From Silicimonas sp. (GTDB lineage: Bacteria > Pseudomonadota > Alphaproteobacteria > Rhodobacterales > Rhodobacteraceae), in contig JAJDVJ010000051.1 in assembly GCA_022826205.1 (NCBI GenBank), positions 1 through 34,411 of the forward strand: 34,411 nt of DNA. Direction: 5' to 3'. This document shows, piece by piece, positions 1 through 8,015 of this stretch. Numbering within the stretch: the first letter of the stretch is position 1; every line of letters begins with the position of its first letter. The position numbers were made by a program, and so were the translations under genes. The notes beneath the pieces are model-generated. The model made no database searches. It was given only the letters and a program-made list of their open reading frames with translations, and was not told the origin of the DNA.

Positions 1-47
1 GACTGCGCGATGAAAGGTGCGGGCCCAGGCTCACCCCCTGGTCGCGA

Positions 48-797
48 TCAGGCGGACCTTGGCGGAAGGTCGGTCCAGCCGTCGTCGGTCAGGGTCTGCA
101 GGGGGCGGAAGTTGCCCTTGTAGGACATCGTTTCACTGCCGGCGATCCAGTAGCCCAGGTAGACATGGGCGCGGCCCGTTTCGAGCGCATGGTCGATGTG
201 CCAGAGAATGAGCCAGGTACCGAGGCTCCTGCGTGCCAGGTCCGGATCGAAGAACTTGTAGACGCCGGAAAGCCCGTTCTCCATCCAGTCGGTCAGCGAG
301 ACGGCGACGAGGACGCCGTCGGCGGTTCGTGCCTCGACAAGGCGGGTATCGACAGGCGTATCACAGACCATCTCCCTGAAATCGTCATAGTCCATCATCG
401 ACATGCCGCCGCCCTGGTGGCGCGCCTCGATGTAGCGGCGAAAGAGGGCATGGTGTTCCGGCGTGACCTGAGGGGCCGCAACATTGACCTCAAGATCCCG
501 GTTGCGGCGCAGGATGCGGCGGTGGCTGCGCGATGCCCGGTAGTCTGCCACCGGTATCCTGACAGGAACGCAGGCATCGCAACTCACACAGGCCGGCCGG
601 TAGGCCACCTGGTGGGAGCGCCGGAATCCGGCCTGGCTCAGCATGTCATGAAGCTGCTCCGGCTCGTCCGCTGCCTGGAGGTCGGTCAGGACCATCTGCT
701 CCTCCCGGCCCGGCAGGTAGGAACAGGCACGCTCCCTCGAAGCGGAAAACAGGACAAGTGGCCGTCCGGTGTCCCTTCGTTCTTTCATGCGAGGCAT
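48..797 (-). CDS. bpt: Aspartate/glutamate leucyltransferase (bacterial protein transferase Bpt)
   Basis: This 249-aa protein matches the bacterial Ate1-like family that moves leucine from Leu-tRNA onto N-terminal Asp or Glu, marking proteins for ClpS/ClpAP degradation. It acts in the cytosol. Visible hallmarks are an N-terminal YLPGREEQ segment (about residues 28-35), a cysteine cluster of the CVSCDACVP type near residues 70-78, a YRASRSHRRILRRN-like basic stretch, and a C-terminal half with YLGYWI and MSYKGNFRP typical of the family. Length is normal for Bpt. I chose the ATG at 797 because a GGGAG lies a few bases upstream; an ATG three codons later is also possible. It is divergent from the oxygenase gene that starts at 858, leaving a 60-bp shared control region. 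Identification is secure from family knowledge; the substrate specificity (Leu onto Asp/Glu) is inferred from subfamily resemblance. Confidence 0.93.
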   Translation of the reverse strand: MPRMKERRDTGRPLVLFSASRERACSYLPGREEQMVLTDLQAADEPEQLHDMLSQAGFRRSHQVAYRPACVSCDACVPVRIPVADYRASRSHRRILRRNRDLEVNVAAPQVTPEHHALFRRYIEARHQGGGMSMMDYDDFREMVCDTPVDTRLVEARTADGVLVAVSLTDWMENGLSGVYKFFDPDLARRSLGTWLILWHIDHALETGRAHVYLGYWIAGSETMSYKGNFRPLQTLTDDGWTDLPPRSA

Positions 798-857
798 CGA
801 CTCCCGCTTTCCGGTTGATCCCGGTCATGGCATGGTGGCGCGATCCGGAATTGAGCC

Positions 858-1841
858 ATGCAGTATAGCAGAACCCCCTCAGCGGACGGTCCCATACCGG
901 TGATCGACATTGCGCCCTTTCGGACACGCGACGCGGCGGCCCGTAACCACGTTGCAGCGAGAGTTCGTGCAGCGTGCGAGGACACCGGCTTCTTCCTCAT
1001 GTCCGGTCACGGGTTCTCCCGGACACTTCTCGACCGTATCGGCGCGGCGTCACGCAGGTTCTTCGACCTCCCGCCCGAGAAGAAAAGGAGGGTCGGTGAG
1101 AGTGGCCCCGTCCCGGGCGGCTTGATGTACTTCGGGCATGGTGCAGAAGCGCTCGGCGCGACCCTGGGTGCGGAATCGATCGGCGATATCAAGGAGACTC
1201 TCGACTTCGGACCGGGATTTCATGGTGACGCGTGGCCTTGCGAGCCGGCGGACCTGGAACCGGCGTGGCAGGCCTGTTACGAGGCGATGTCAGACCTTGC
1301 GCGGACCTTGCGCCATGTCTTTGCCAGGGCCCTCGATCTCGACACCGCCAGATTCGACCAGCTGTTCGAAGGGCACCTGTCGTCACTGAGGGTCATCAAC
1401 TATCCCGAGCAGACTCGCCCGCCGCTGCCTGGCCAGTTGCGGGCCGGCGCCCATTCGGATTACGGCGTGCTGACGATCCTCGCGACCGATGACGCGCCGG
1501 GCGGTCTCGAGGTGCTGAAACGGGACGGTTCATGGTGCGCGGTACCCCATGTGGCTGGCACGTTCGTGGTCAACATCGGGGACGCCATGATGCGATGGAC
1601 CGATGATCACTGGGTGTCGACGCAGCACCGAGTGATCAATCCGCCGCAGGATTCGACAGGGCCCACGCGCCGCCAGTCGATCGCTTACTTCCACAATCTG
1701 CCGCGTGATACCATCATCGAGTGCCTGGAACCGTTTCGCCAGGCGGGGCGCCGGCCGAAGTACCCGCCCATCACCTATGGCGAGTATGCGGAACTGCGCT
1801 ACCGCCAGGCTCACGGCGAAGACAAGAACCTCGACCTGTAA
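858..1841 (+). CDS. Fe(II)/2-oxoglutarate-dependent oxygenase, isopenicillin N synthase family
   Basis: This 327-aa protein has the non-haem iron oxygenase fold of the isopenicillin N synthase / plant-type 2OG oxygenase family. The N-terminal DIOX_N-like region includes PVIDIAPF (residues 14-21) and GFFLMSGHG (44-52). The iron triad is H199-x-D201 (AHSDYG) and H257 (STQHRV), and the 2OG carboxylate pair is R272-x-S274 (RRQS). All catalytic residues are present, so it should be active. Family members hydroxylate, desaturate or cyclise small molecules; the substrate here cannot be read from sequence. The gene ends 11 nt before the Rieske oxygenase start, so the two are probably co-transcribed, and it opens the catabolic island that runs to 7707. 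The start is the first ATG downstream of the bpt divergence; its ribosome binding site is weak. Confidence 0.88.
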   Translation: MQYSRTPSADGPIPVIDIAPFRTRDAAARNHVAARVRAACEDTGFFLMSGHGFSRTLLDRIGAASRRFFDLPPEKKRRVGESGPVPGGLMYFGHGAEALGATLGAESIGDIKETLDFGPGFHGDAWPCEPADLEPAWQACYEAMSDLARTLRHVFARALDLDTARFDQLFEGHLSSLRVINYPEQTRPPLPGQLRAGAHSDYGVLTILATDDAPGGLEVLKRDGSWCAVPHVAGTFVVNIGDAMMRWTDDHWVSTQHRVINPPQDSTGPTRRQSIAYFHNLPRDTIIECLEPFRQAGRRPKYPPITYGEYAELRYRQAHGEDKNLDL

Positions 1842-1852
1842 CGGAGCTCTCC

Positions 1853-2971
1853 ATGACATCGTATTCGGCGACCGCACTGGGCATCGATGTTGCAGAAATC
1901 GACCGCAGGCTGGCGGAGAACTGGAGTCTGCCCACCCGGTTCTACTCGGATCCCGATATCTTCAACCTTGAGCTTGAGGCGATCTTCGCGCGGCGCTGGC
2001 AGTTCTTCTGTCCGCTCCACAAGGTGAGGAAGCCCGGGGACGTGGCAGTGAGGCGAATTGGCCGCTTTCCCATCGTCGTCACCCGTGATCGTGATGGCCG
2101 CCTCAACGGGTTTCTCAATGTTTGCCGGCACCGGGGCTACACCGTCGTCGAGAAGGACAAGAGCTCCTGTGTGCGCCTCGTCTGCCGGTACCATGGGTGG
2201 TCCTACAATCTCGACGGCTCTCTGGCTCACGCGCCTGACGCCGCCGGTGAAGCCGGGTTCTGTTCCGCAGACCTTGGTCTGAGGCCGGTGGCGGTTGACG
2301 AGTGGGGCGCGATGGTGCTGGTCCATCCCGACCCCGATGCGGCTTCCCTGCGCACGACCTATCCGGAGATGTTCCGCACGGCGCGTGAGGTCGGCTTCGA
2401 CGTCGATGCAGATGACTGGATTCCCTGGAAGGAGGTTGTCTACGACATCCCCACCAACTGGAAGCTGTGGTACGACAACGGAACCGAGTGCTACCATTGT
2501 CCCAACATACACTCGGCTTCCTTCGGTGACGCCTTCAACGTGGATCCCGAGTTGACCACAATACGGTTGGGTGAGGGCTTCACATCGCACACGTTCATGG
2601 GCAGGAACGAAAGCTCGGCCAACGACCTGACGGCGAACAATTTCCTTTCCTTCCAGCTTTTTCCGGGCATGACCTACATCGTGCACGACGATTTCATGCA
2701 CATGACCGGCATGACGCCCCTGGAACCTGGACTGACGCGGCACACGGCCTACTACATGGCAGCGAGGGGAGCCTGCGAGGAACGGCTCGAAGGCTGGTTC
2801 AGGATCTGGGACGACACCTATCGCGAGGACAACGAGGTGACGGCCGTGCAGCACGAGAACCTCAAGTGCGCCCGCCAGCCCTACAACCGCTACGTCGCCG
2901 GGCGTGAAGCACCGGCGCAGCACATGAACGCCATGGTGTGGAAGGACTGCAAGGCGGCGCTGCTTTCCTGA
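1853..2971 (+). CDS. Rieske [2Fe-2S] ring-hydroxylating-type oxygenase, alpha subunit
   Basis: This 372-aa protein is a Rieske non-haem iron oxygenase alpha subunit. The Rieske cluster ligands are C91-x-H93 and C111-x-x-H114. The mononuclear iron site is visible as ECYHCPNIH, with H215 and H220, plus the acidic EDNEVT stretch near residues 325-330 that supplies the third ligand (probably D326). Its size and spacing resemble the choline/glycine-betaine and stachydrine (proline betaine) demethylase type as well as small-molecule hydroxylases; by eye I cannot choose between them. Such enzymes need a ferredoxin reductase, and none is encoded in this window. The start was taken at 1853, just after the preceding gene, because a longer open frame from 1721 overlaps the 2OG oxygenase and would add a non-Rieske leader. 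A 91-nt gap separates it from the next gene. Confidence 0.9.
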   Translation: MTSYSATALGIDVAEIDRRLAENWSLPTRFYSDPDIFNLELEAIFARRWQFFCPLHKVRKPGDVAVRRIGRFPIVVTRDRDGRLNGFLNVCRHRGYTVVEKDKSSCVRLVCRYHGWSYNLDGSLAHAPDAAGEAGFCSADLGLRPVAVDEWGAMVLVHPDPDAASLRTTYPEMFRTAREVGFDVDADDWIPWKEVVYDIPTNWKLWYDNGTECYHCPNIHSASFGDAFNVDPELTTIRLGEGFTSHTFMGRNESSANDLTANNFLSFQLFPGMTYIVHDDFMHMTGMTPLEPGLTRHTAYYMAARGACEERLEGWFRIWDDTYREDNEVTAVQHENLKCARQPYNRYVAGREAPAQHMNAMVWKDCKAALLS

Positions 2972-3062
2972 CGGCCGGGCCGCGCACGGTCAGGGTCATG
3001 GAGTGCCGGCTGCCCGAGAGGAAAGGGGGCGGTCCTCGCCAATGGCCTGAAGGAGGACCATC

Positions 3063-3944
3063 ATGCATGGCAGGATCTGCGTGATAGGGCTGGGAACAAT
3101 GGGCCGTCCCATGGCCGGACGTCTTGGCTCGGCAGGATGCGACTTGGCCGGGTGGGACAGTGATGCCGAGGCGAGGAAGGGCATGGCCCTGGCGTCCCTC
3201 GAGGAGACGGCGCTCGAGGCCGGCACAGTGATCACCATGCTGCCGGATGGCGAAAGTGTCGCCTCGGTGGTCGAATCCCTCCTTGAACAGCGCGACGATC
3301 GCATCTTTCTCGACTGTTCTTCCATCGATGTGGCCACCACGCGCCATCTTGCCGAAATGGCGGTGGCGGCGGGCTGCGGATTTGTCGATGCGCCAGTGTC
3401 GGGCGGGCCCGAAGGCGCCCGCGACGGGACCCTGAGCTTCATGGTCGGCGGGAGAAGCGACCATGTTGCCCGTGTCCGGCCCCTGCTCGACATCATGGGA
3501 AGGCGGATTGTCCATTTCGGCGAGACCGGTTCGGGCCAGGCCGCCAAGGCCTGCCACAACATGATCTGCGGCATCACCGCCATGGCGGTCTTGGAAGGGT
3601 TTGCACTTGCTGAGGCGCTTGGGCTTGATCCGGCGAAGTTCTACCAGCTTTGCGCAGGAGCGGCGGCGCAATGCTGGACATTGGAAAACCGTTGTCCGAT
3701 CCCGGGTGTGGTGCCAGAGGCACCTGCCTCGAATGGCTATGCACCAGGTTTCGCGGCTCGGCTGATGGCCAAGGATCTGCGTCTGGCACAGGCTGCTTCT
3801 GAAGCCACCGGACAGCCTACGCCCTTTGGTGCGGAAGCGGCACGAGCTTTTTCGGAATTTGCTGAAGCTAACGGCGGCGGTCTCGACTTTTCTTCCTACT
3901 ACACGAAACTTCGGGTTCAACCCGATGAAACCGGAAACGACTGA
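3063..3944 (+). CDS. NAD(P)-dependent beta-hydroxyacid dehydrogenase (3-hydroxyisobutyrate dehydrogenase family)
   Basis: This 293-aa protein belongs to the 3-hydroxyisobutyrate / tartronate semialdehyde / 6-phosphogluconate dehydrogenase-like superfamily. It starts with a Rossmann motif (GLGTMGRPMAG, residues 9-19). It has the substrate-binding DAPVSGG loop (109-115) and the catalytic GSGQAAKACHN segment with K162 and N166. The family interconverts a beta-hydroxyacid and its semialdehyde with NAD(P). In this operon it could make or consume the semialdehyde handled by the aldehyde dehydrogenase directly downstream, only 2 nt away. The start is well supported by GAAGGAGG about 8 nt upstream. 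The true substrate is unknown; the mmsB name would be over-specific because no valine pathway genes are nearby. Confidence 0.88.
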   Translation: MHGRICVIGLGTMGRPMAGRLGSAGCDLAGWDSDAEARKGMALASLEETALEAGTVITMLPDGESVASVVESLLEQRDDRIFLDCSSIDVATTRHLAEMAVAAGCGFVDAPVSGGPEGARDGTLSFMVGGRSDHVARVRPLLDIMGRRIVHFGETGSGQAAKACHNMICGITAMAVLEGFALAEALGLDPAKFYQLCAGAAAQCWTLENRCPIPGVVPEAPASNGYAPGFAARLMAKDLRLAQAASEATGQPTPFGAEAARAFSEFAEANGGGLDFSSYYTKLRVQPDETGND

Positions 3945-3946
3945 CA

Positions 3947-5434
3947 ATGACACTTCTCGAATACAGACTCCCCGAGGCCGGGCTGGCTGGAAGCTACATC
4001 AACGGCGCTTGGCACAGGCCCGAAGACGGACGCACACTGACCGTGGAAAACCCGTCGCGCCGCGAACCAATTTGTGAGGTTGGGCGTGGCACTGGCAACG
4101 AGATTGATATTGCAGTCGGGGCGGCCCGTGCGGCGTTGCCGGCATGGCGCGCTTTGGCTGCCAGCGAACGCGGCAGGCTTCTGTGGGAGCTGGGTCGCCG
4201 ACTGGAGAAAAACGCTGAAGAGGTTGCACGCGTCCTGTCGGCCGAATCCGGAAACGCCATCAAGACCCAATCCCGCGGTGAAACGATGGGTGCAGCGGGG
4301 GTTCTCAAATACTATGGCGGGGTCGCCGTCGAGCAGAAGGGTGAGACTCTGCCGCTCGGCCCCGGCCTGTTCAGCTACTCCACGCGCGAGCCGCACGGCG
4401 TCGTGGGCTCGATAATCCCTTGGAATTCGCCATTGCAACTGGGCTGCGTGAAGATTTCCATGGCACTGGCCACTGGCAATTGCTTGGTGTTGAAACCTGC
4501 AGAAGACGCGCCCTTGGCCATACTCAAGCTCGCCGAACTGGCCAACGGGTTGTTCCCGCCCGGTGTCCTCAATGTGGTGACAGGGCTGGGCGAAGAGGCT
4601 GGCGCGGCACTGGCCAGCCATCCCGGTATCGACAAGGTTTCGTTCACCGGGTCGTCGGAGGTAGGCAAGCTGATCGGCCATGCTACGGCTGACCGCATCG
4701 CCGAACTTTCTTTGGAACTCGGCGGCAAATCTCCTACCATAGTCTTTCCAGACGCCATCGAAAGCGGCAGGCTCGACAGCACCGCGCAACATGTGGCCAA
4801 CGCAATGCGCTTTGCCCGGCAGGGGCAAAGCTGCACCGCCGGGTCGCGGCTATTTGTTCACAAGGACATATGGGACGCTTTGATGCCGAAAGTGGCCGAG
4901 AAGTCGGCGGCACTAAAAGTGGGCGATGCGCTAGATCCTGATGTCGACATGGGGGCCGTAATCAACGCCGAACGCTACGGCGAAATCCGCGCCTTCGTTG
5001 CGGAAGCCGAAGCACTAGGTGCTTCGTTTCTGATCGGAGAGACCCCGGTTGAGGATCCTGCGGGTTTCTCTCCCAATCCCACAATCATCACTGCGGTCGA
5101 CAATTCCTGGCGTATCGCACGCGAAGAGGTGTTTGGTCCAGTTATGGTGGCCATTCCCTTTGAAACCGAGGCCGCGGTGATCGACATGGCCAACGACACC
5201 CACTTCGGACTTGCGGCCTTTCTCTTCACCCGTGACGTCAGCCGCATCTCCCGGCTGACCCGCGCCATCGATGCGGGCTGGATACAGGTCAATCAGGGCG
5301 GCGGGCAGATCCCCGGCATGTCATATGGTGGCACCAAGCAATCAGGGACCGGCAGCGAGTATTCCATAGAAGGGGCGTTGGAGGCTTACACCTACCGCAA
5401 GTGCATCACCATCAACATCGAGGAGGGCGCATGA
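3947..5434 (+). CDS. NAD(P)-dependent aldehyde dehydrogenase
   Basis: This 495-aa protein is a full-length member of the aldehyde dehydrogenase superfamily, oxidising an aldehyde or semialdehyde to the acid. Visible catalytic features are N160 (PWN), the cofactor lysine K183 (LKPAE), the FTGSSEVG loop at 233-240, the general base E257 (LELGGKS), the nucleophile C296 (RQGQSCTAG) and E394 in EEVFGPV. Everything needed for activity is present. It begins 2 nt after the beta-hydroxyacid dehydrogenase and its stop overlaps the next start (ATGA, 5431-5434), so it is translationally coupled on both sides. The closest functional classes (betaine aldehyde, gamma-aminobutyraldehyde or succinate semialdehyde type) cannot be separated by eye. 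Confidence 0.93.
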   Translation: MTLLEYRLPEAGLAGSYINGAWHRPEDGRTLTVENPSRREPICEVGRGTGNEIDIAVGAARAALPAWRALAASERGRLLWELGRRLEKNAEEVARVLSAESGNAIKTQSRGETMGAAGVLKYYGGVAVEQKGETLPLGPGLFSYSTREPHGVVGSIIPWNSPLQLGCVKISMALATGNCLVLKPAEDAPLAILKLAELANGLFPPGVLNVVTGLGEEAGAALASHPGIDKVSFTGSSEVGKLIGHATADRIAELSLELGGKSPTIVFPDAIESGRLDSTAQHVANAMRFARQGQSCTAGSRLFVHKDIWDALMPKVAEKSAALKVGDALDPDVDMGAVINAERYGEIRAFVAEAEALGASFLIGETPVEDPAGFSPNPTIITAVDNSWRIAREEVFGPVMVAIPFETEAAVIDMANDTHFGLAAFLFTRDVSRISRLTRAIDAGWIQVNQGGGQIPGMSYGGTKQSGTGSEYSIEGALEAYTYRKCITINIEEGA

Positions 5435-6693
5435 GTTGTGATCGCTTCGGCAACGCGCTGGATCCCAGTGTCGGATATGCCCGCGGAACAGTTTTGCGTG
5501 ACTCCGCCGATGAAGTGCGTCGTCTGACACATGCCGGGCGTATCGCCGCCGGGTTCATGGAACGTGAAGGCGTCGACAAGATCGCAATCTGTACGGGTAA
5601 TCTGCGGTTCTACCCGGTTCAGGCAGATGACCTGCCGATGCTTTGCGAGGAATGGGTTGGTCCAGGCATTTTCGGCGAAGAACTCAGGCAGGCTGCGATC
5701 ACGCATATGGGCGGGAATGGCAACGAGGCTGCGGCCGTCGTCAACCGGACCAGTGCCGGGATCGTCGCGACGGTTCTTGCCCATTTCGGTGGCCGTGATG
5801 TCCTGTCGCTGGTTCCCGAAGGTGATCGAAGCCACGCCTCGGTCACACGAGGCGCGCGATTGGCAGGTGTAAGTGTGCGCGAAGTCTTCGACCTCTCCGC
5901 GCTGGAAGCGGCCTTGGGCGATTTCGCGCCCTCGCTGCTGATGATCACACCAGTGACTTCGGAACTGTCGGTTCTGGAGGACGACCTGATCGCCGCCGCC
6001 GTGCGCGTCGGCAAGACGGCTGGCTGCACCGTTTTCATTGACGATGCCTATGGTGCCCGGTTCCGACCAGTGCTTCTGGGCGGTTGTGCGTCGCTTATGT
6101 TCGGAGCTGATCTGATCATCACCAACGCAGACAAGGCAGGGCTTTCGGGCCCCCGTGCGGGTGTCCTGTGTGGCAGCCCGGAGGCATTGGTCCCTGTACA
6201 GGCCAAGGCAAGCGAATTGGGCATGGAGGCACGTGCCCCTATCGCCGTTGGGGCCATGCGCAGCCTGCAAGGCTTTATCCCCGATCTGCTGATCCAAGAG
6301 GCCCGCGATGGTCAGGACCTGGCGGTGGCGCTTGAGGCGCACCTCGGTCGGGGTCGAGTCAGCCGGTCTGCCTTGGGGCCGAAGATCGACGAACAGGATG
6401 TGCTGGAGATCGTGCTGGCCAGGGCTGGGCGAACCTCGACAAACCGCGTTCCGGCCGAGGTGACCGCCGCTGCCGGCATGCTAATGCTGCGCGAAAAGGG
6501 CATCGTCACGGTCAACACCCATGGCCAACCCGGCGGGCGGGTGTCGATCCGGCTGAAACCCACCTCCGGGGCCATTGAGCGAGCGGGTGGTGCGGATGCC
6601 ATTGCACAGTGTTTTGTGGCAGCGTTGGAAGAGACTGCCAGTCATTTGGATGACCAGGCTTGGTTCGAATCCCTGTTATTGGGGGACCGGTAA
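5431..6693 (+). CDS. SelA-like PLP-dependent enzyme (fold type I), function unknown
   Basis: This 420-aa protein looks like a fold-type I PLP enzyme related to the SelA / D-glucosaminate-6-phosphate ammonia-lyase (DgaE) group rather than to classical aminotransferases. The segment TNADKAGLSGPRAG (231-244) carries the likely Schiff-base lysine K235, and FIDDAYGAR (202-210) holds an acidic residue positioned to contact the PLP ring nitrogen. GNGNEAAAVVNRTSAG (95-110) resembles the SelA-type phosphate-binding entrance. Such enzymes often catalyse beta-elimination or other alpha/beta chemistry on amino acids. A role in selenocysteine synthesis is unlikely: no selB or tRNA-Sec is nearby and the neighbours are catabolic. 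The start is the ATG inside the ATGA overlap with the aldehyde dehydrogenase; an upstream in-frame start at 5401 would sit inside that gene. The stop directly abuts the next start (TAAATG). Confidence 0.78.
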   Translation: MSCDRFGNALDPSVGYARGTVLRDSADEVRRLTHAGRIAAGFMEREGVDKIAICTGNLRFYPVQADDLPMLCEEWVGPGIFGEELRQAAITHMGGNGNEAAAVVNRTSAGIVATVLAHFGGRDVLSLVPEGDRSHASVTRGARLAGVSVREVFDLSALEAALGDFAPSLLMITPVTSELSVLEDDLIAAAVRVGKTAGCTVFIDDAYGARFRPVLLGGCASLMFGADLIITNADKAGLSGPRAGVLCGSPEALVPVQAKASELGMEARAPIAVGAMRSLQGFIPDLLIQEARDGQDLAVALEAHLGRGRVSRSALGPKIDEQDVLEIVLARAGRTSTNRVPAEVTAAAGMLMLREKGIVTVNTHGQPGGRVSIRLKPTSGAIERAGGADAIAQCFVAALEETASHLDDQAWFESLLLGDR

Positions 6694-7707
6694 ATGTCGG
6701 ATTCAGATTTGATCACACGGCTCGACAACCGGCTCGACCAGCTGGTGAATATCGACATCGGGGAACGGGGAGTCGAACACCTGTTCCGGGCGGCACGCAA
6801 ATTGCAGGGCGGATCGCTGGTTGGCGCTGCGGCGGACGCGCTGATGTCCGTGCCAGAAGGTGGCACCGTCATACTGACCACAGGATCCGTGTCGCGTGCC
6901 TGGATCACGCCGGACATTGGCGAAAACGACGGCCCTTCAGGCGCGGCTGCGATTGCACGGGCATTGGTTCTGGGACGCAATGCCACATGTGTGATGCTGT
7001 GCGAGGAAACGCTGCTGCCCGCGATCCGCAACACCTGTCAGGCGGCGGGGCTGTTTCCCGTATCCCTGGATGAGGCCGCGATTGCACGGGCTGACAAGAG
7101 CTTGGCCACGATCGTGATGCTGCCATTCGCGACCGAAGACGAAGCGGCCCCGTCCGAGGCGACGGCGCTTCTGGACCGACTGCAACCCGACCTTTTGTTT
7201 TCCTCCGAGAGGGTCGGGCGCAACGCGCAGGGTGTCTATCACTCGATGAAAGGGATTGACTATGGCATGGGCCGGGCACGGGTGGATCATCTGTTCGACG
7301 AAGGCCTGTTGCGTGGCATTCCCGTGGTCGCCGTCGGCGATGGTGGCAACGAAATCGGCATGGGCAAGGTGAAGGATCACGTCACCGCACACGTGCCTTT
7401 CGGTGACAAGTGCCAGTGCGGCTGCGGTGGCGGAATTGGCGCGGTCACGGGATGCGATGTATTGGTGACCGCGGCCTGTTCCAACTGGGGCTGCACCGCG
7501 ATTGCCGCGGCGATGGCTGCCCGGGCAACTGATCCTCGGATTTTGCACACGCCCGAGCGCGAGGCGCTGCTGTTGGACACCATGCTTGCAAACGGCCTCA
7601 TCAATTCCACCCACGGGATCGTCGACGCCCGTGTAGATGGTTTCCCACGGGACACCCATATCAGCGTAGCCGAACTGTGCCGCACAATTGTGAGCCGCGC
7701 CCTTTGA
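6694..7707 (+). CDS. DUF4392 / D-glutamate cyclase-like protein
   Basis: This 337-aa protein carries the two hallmark segments of the DUF4392 family, to which the C-terminal part of mammalian D-glutamate cyclase (DGLUCY) belongs. These are GENDGPSGAAAIARAL (about 76-91) and GDGGNEIGMGKV (215-226). The family's SNWG motif follows at 263-266. The known member converts D-glutamate reversibly to 5-oxo-D-proline; by homology this protein may cyclise or open a D-amino acid or lactam. An unusual C-x-C-x-C run (C240, C242, C244, followed by GGGIG) lies between the two conserved blocks. The start immediately follows the stop of the SelA-like gene, so the two are almost certainly made together. It is the last gene of the island; nothing on the plus strand follows until 9803. 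Confidence 0.82.
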   Translation: MSDSDLITRLDNRLDQLVNIDIGERGVEHLFRAARKLQGGSLVGAAADALMSVPEGGTVILTTGSVSRAWITPDIGENDGPSGAAAIARALVLGRNATCVMLCEETLLPAIRNTCQAAGLFPVSLDEAAIARADKSLATIVMLPFATEDEAAPSEATALLDRLQPDLLFSSERVGRNAQGVYHSMKGIDYGMGRARVDHLFDEGLLRGIPVVAVGDGGNEIGMGKVKDHVTAHVPFGDKCQCGCGGGIGAVTGCDVLVTAACSNWGCTAIAAAMAARATDPRILHTPEREALLLDTMLANGLINSTHGIVDARVDGFPRDTHISVAELCRTIVSRAL

Positions 7708-8015
7708 AGAAAGACATGACAGTCGGGTGATCCCATTAGTGTCGGTGCACTGGTGTTAAGCCGAAATGAGACCGCAAAGCGTTGAGTTTGCTAGAAAAAA
7801 AAGGTGTATTTTAGGGCGATTCTGAGTTCTGGAAAGGCTCTGCCACAGCCATGGCTTGTCAGCGGTGGGATCGACGATGCGGTACACGGTATTGCCAATG
7901 TGCCGGCTGCGGACCTTGTCAGACCGTGATCTCTCGCGCGTTTCCGAGATATGCGTGGCTGCCGGGAACGTCATGGGCCACCACAGCAGTCACTGTTGCG
8001 CGACGGCCCTCGACT
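7708..8015. other. Convergent intergenic gap after the catabolic island
   Basis: There is no convincing gene in these 308 bases between the convergent DUF4392 gene and trpB. The part near 7780-7815 is distinctly AT-rich (a run of eight A followed by GGTGTATTTTA), unlike the surrounding DNA. I see no clear stem-loop terminator for either gene. On the minus strand, in a different frame just past the trpB stop, about 36 codons stay open with plausible composition, but no good start or known motif was seen. It may be the junction of an inserted segment. Confidence 0.4.

Noticed and set aside
1811-2923. 370-codon minus-strand open frame opposite the Rieske gene
   Set aside because: The plus strand carries all Rieske and iron ligands; the minus frame has no motif.
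5431-6693. Selenocysteine synthase SelA
   Set aside because: Similarity is only to the wider SelA-like fold; no selB, selD or tRNA-Sec is nearby and the operon is catabolic.
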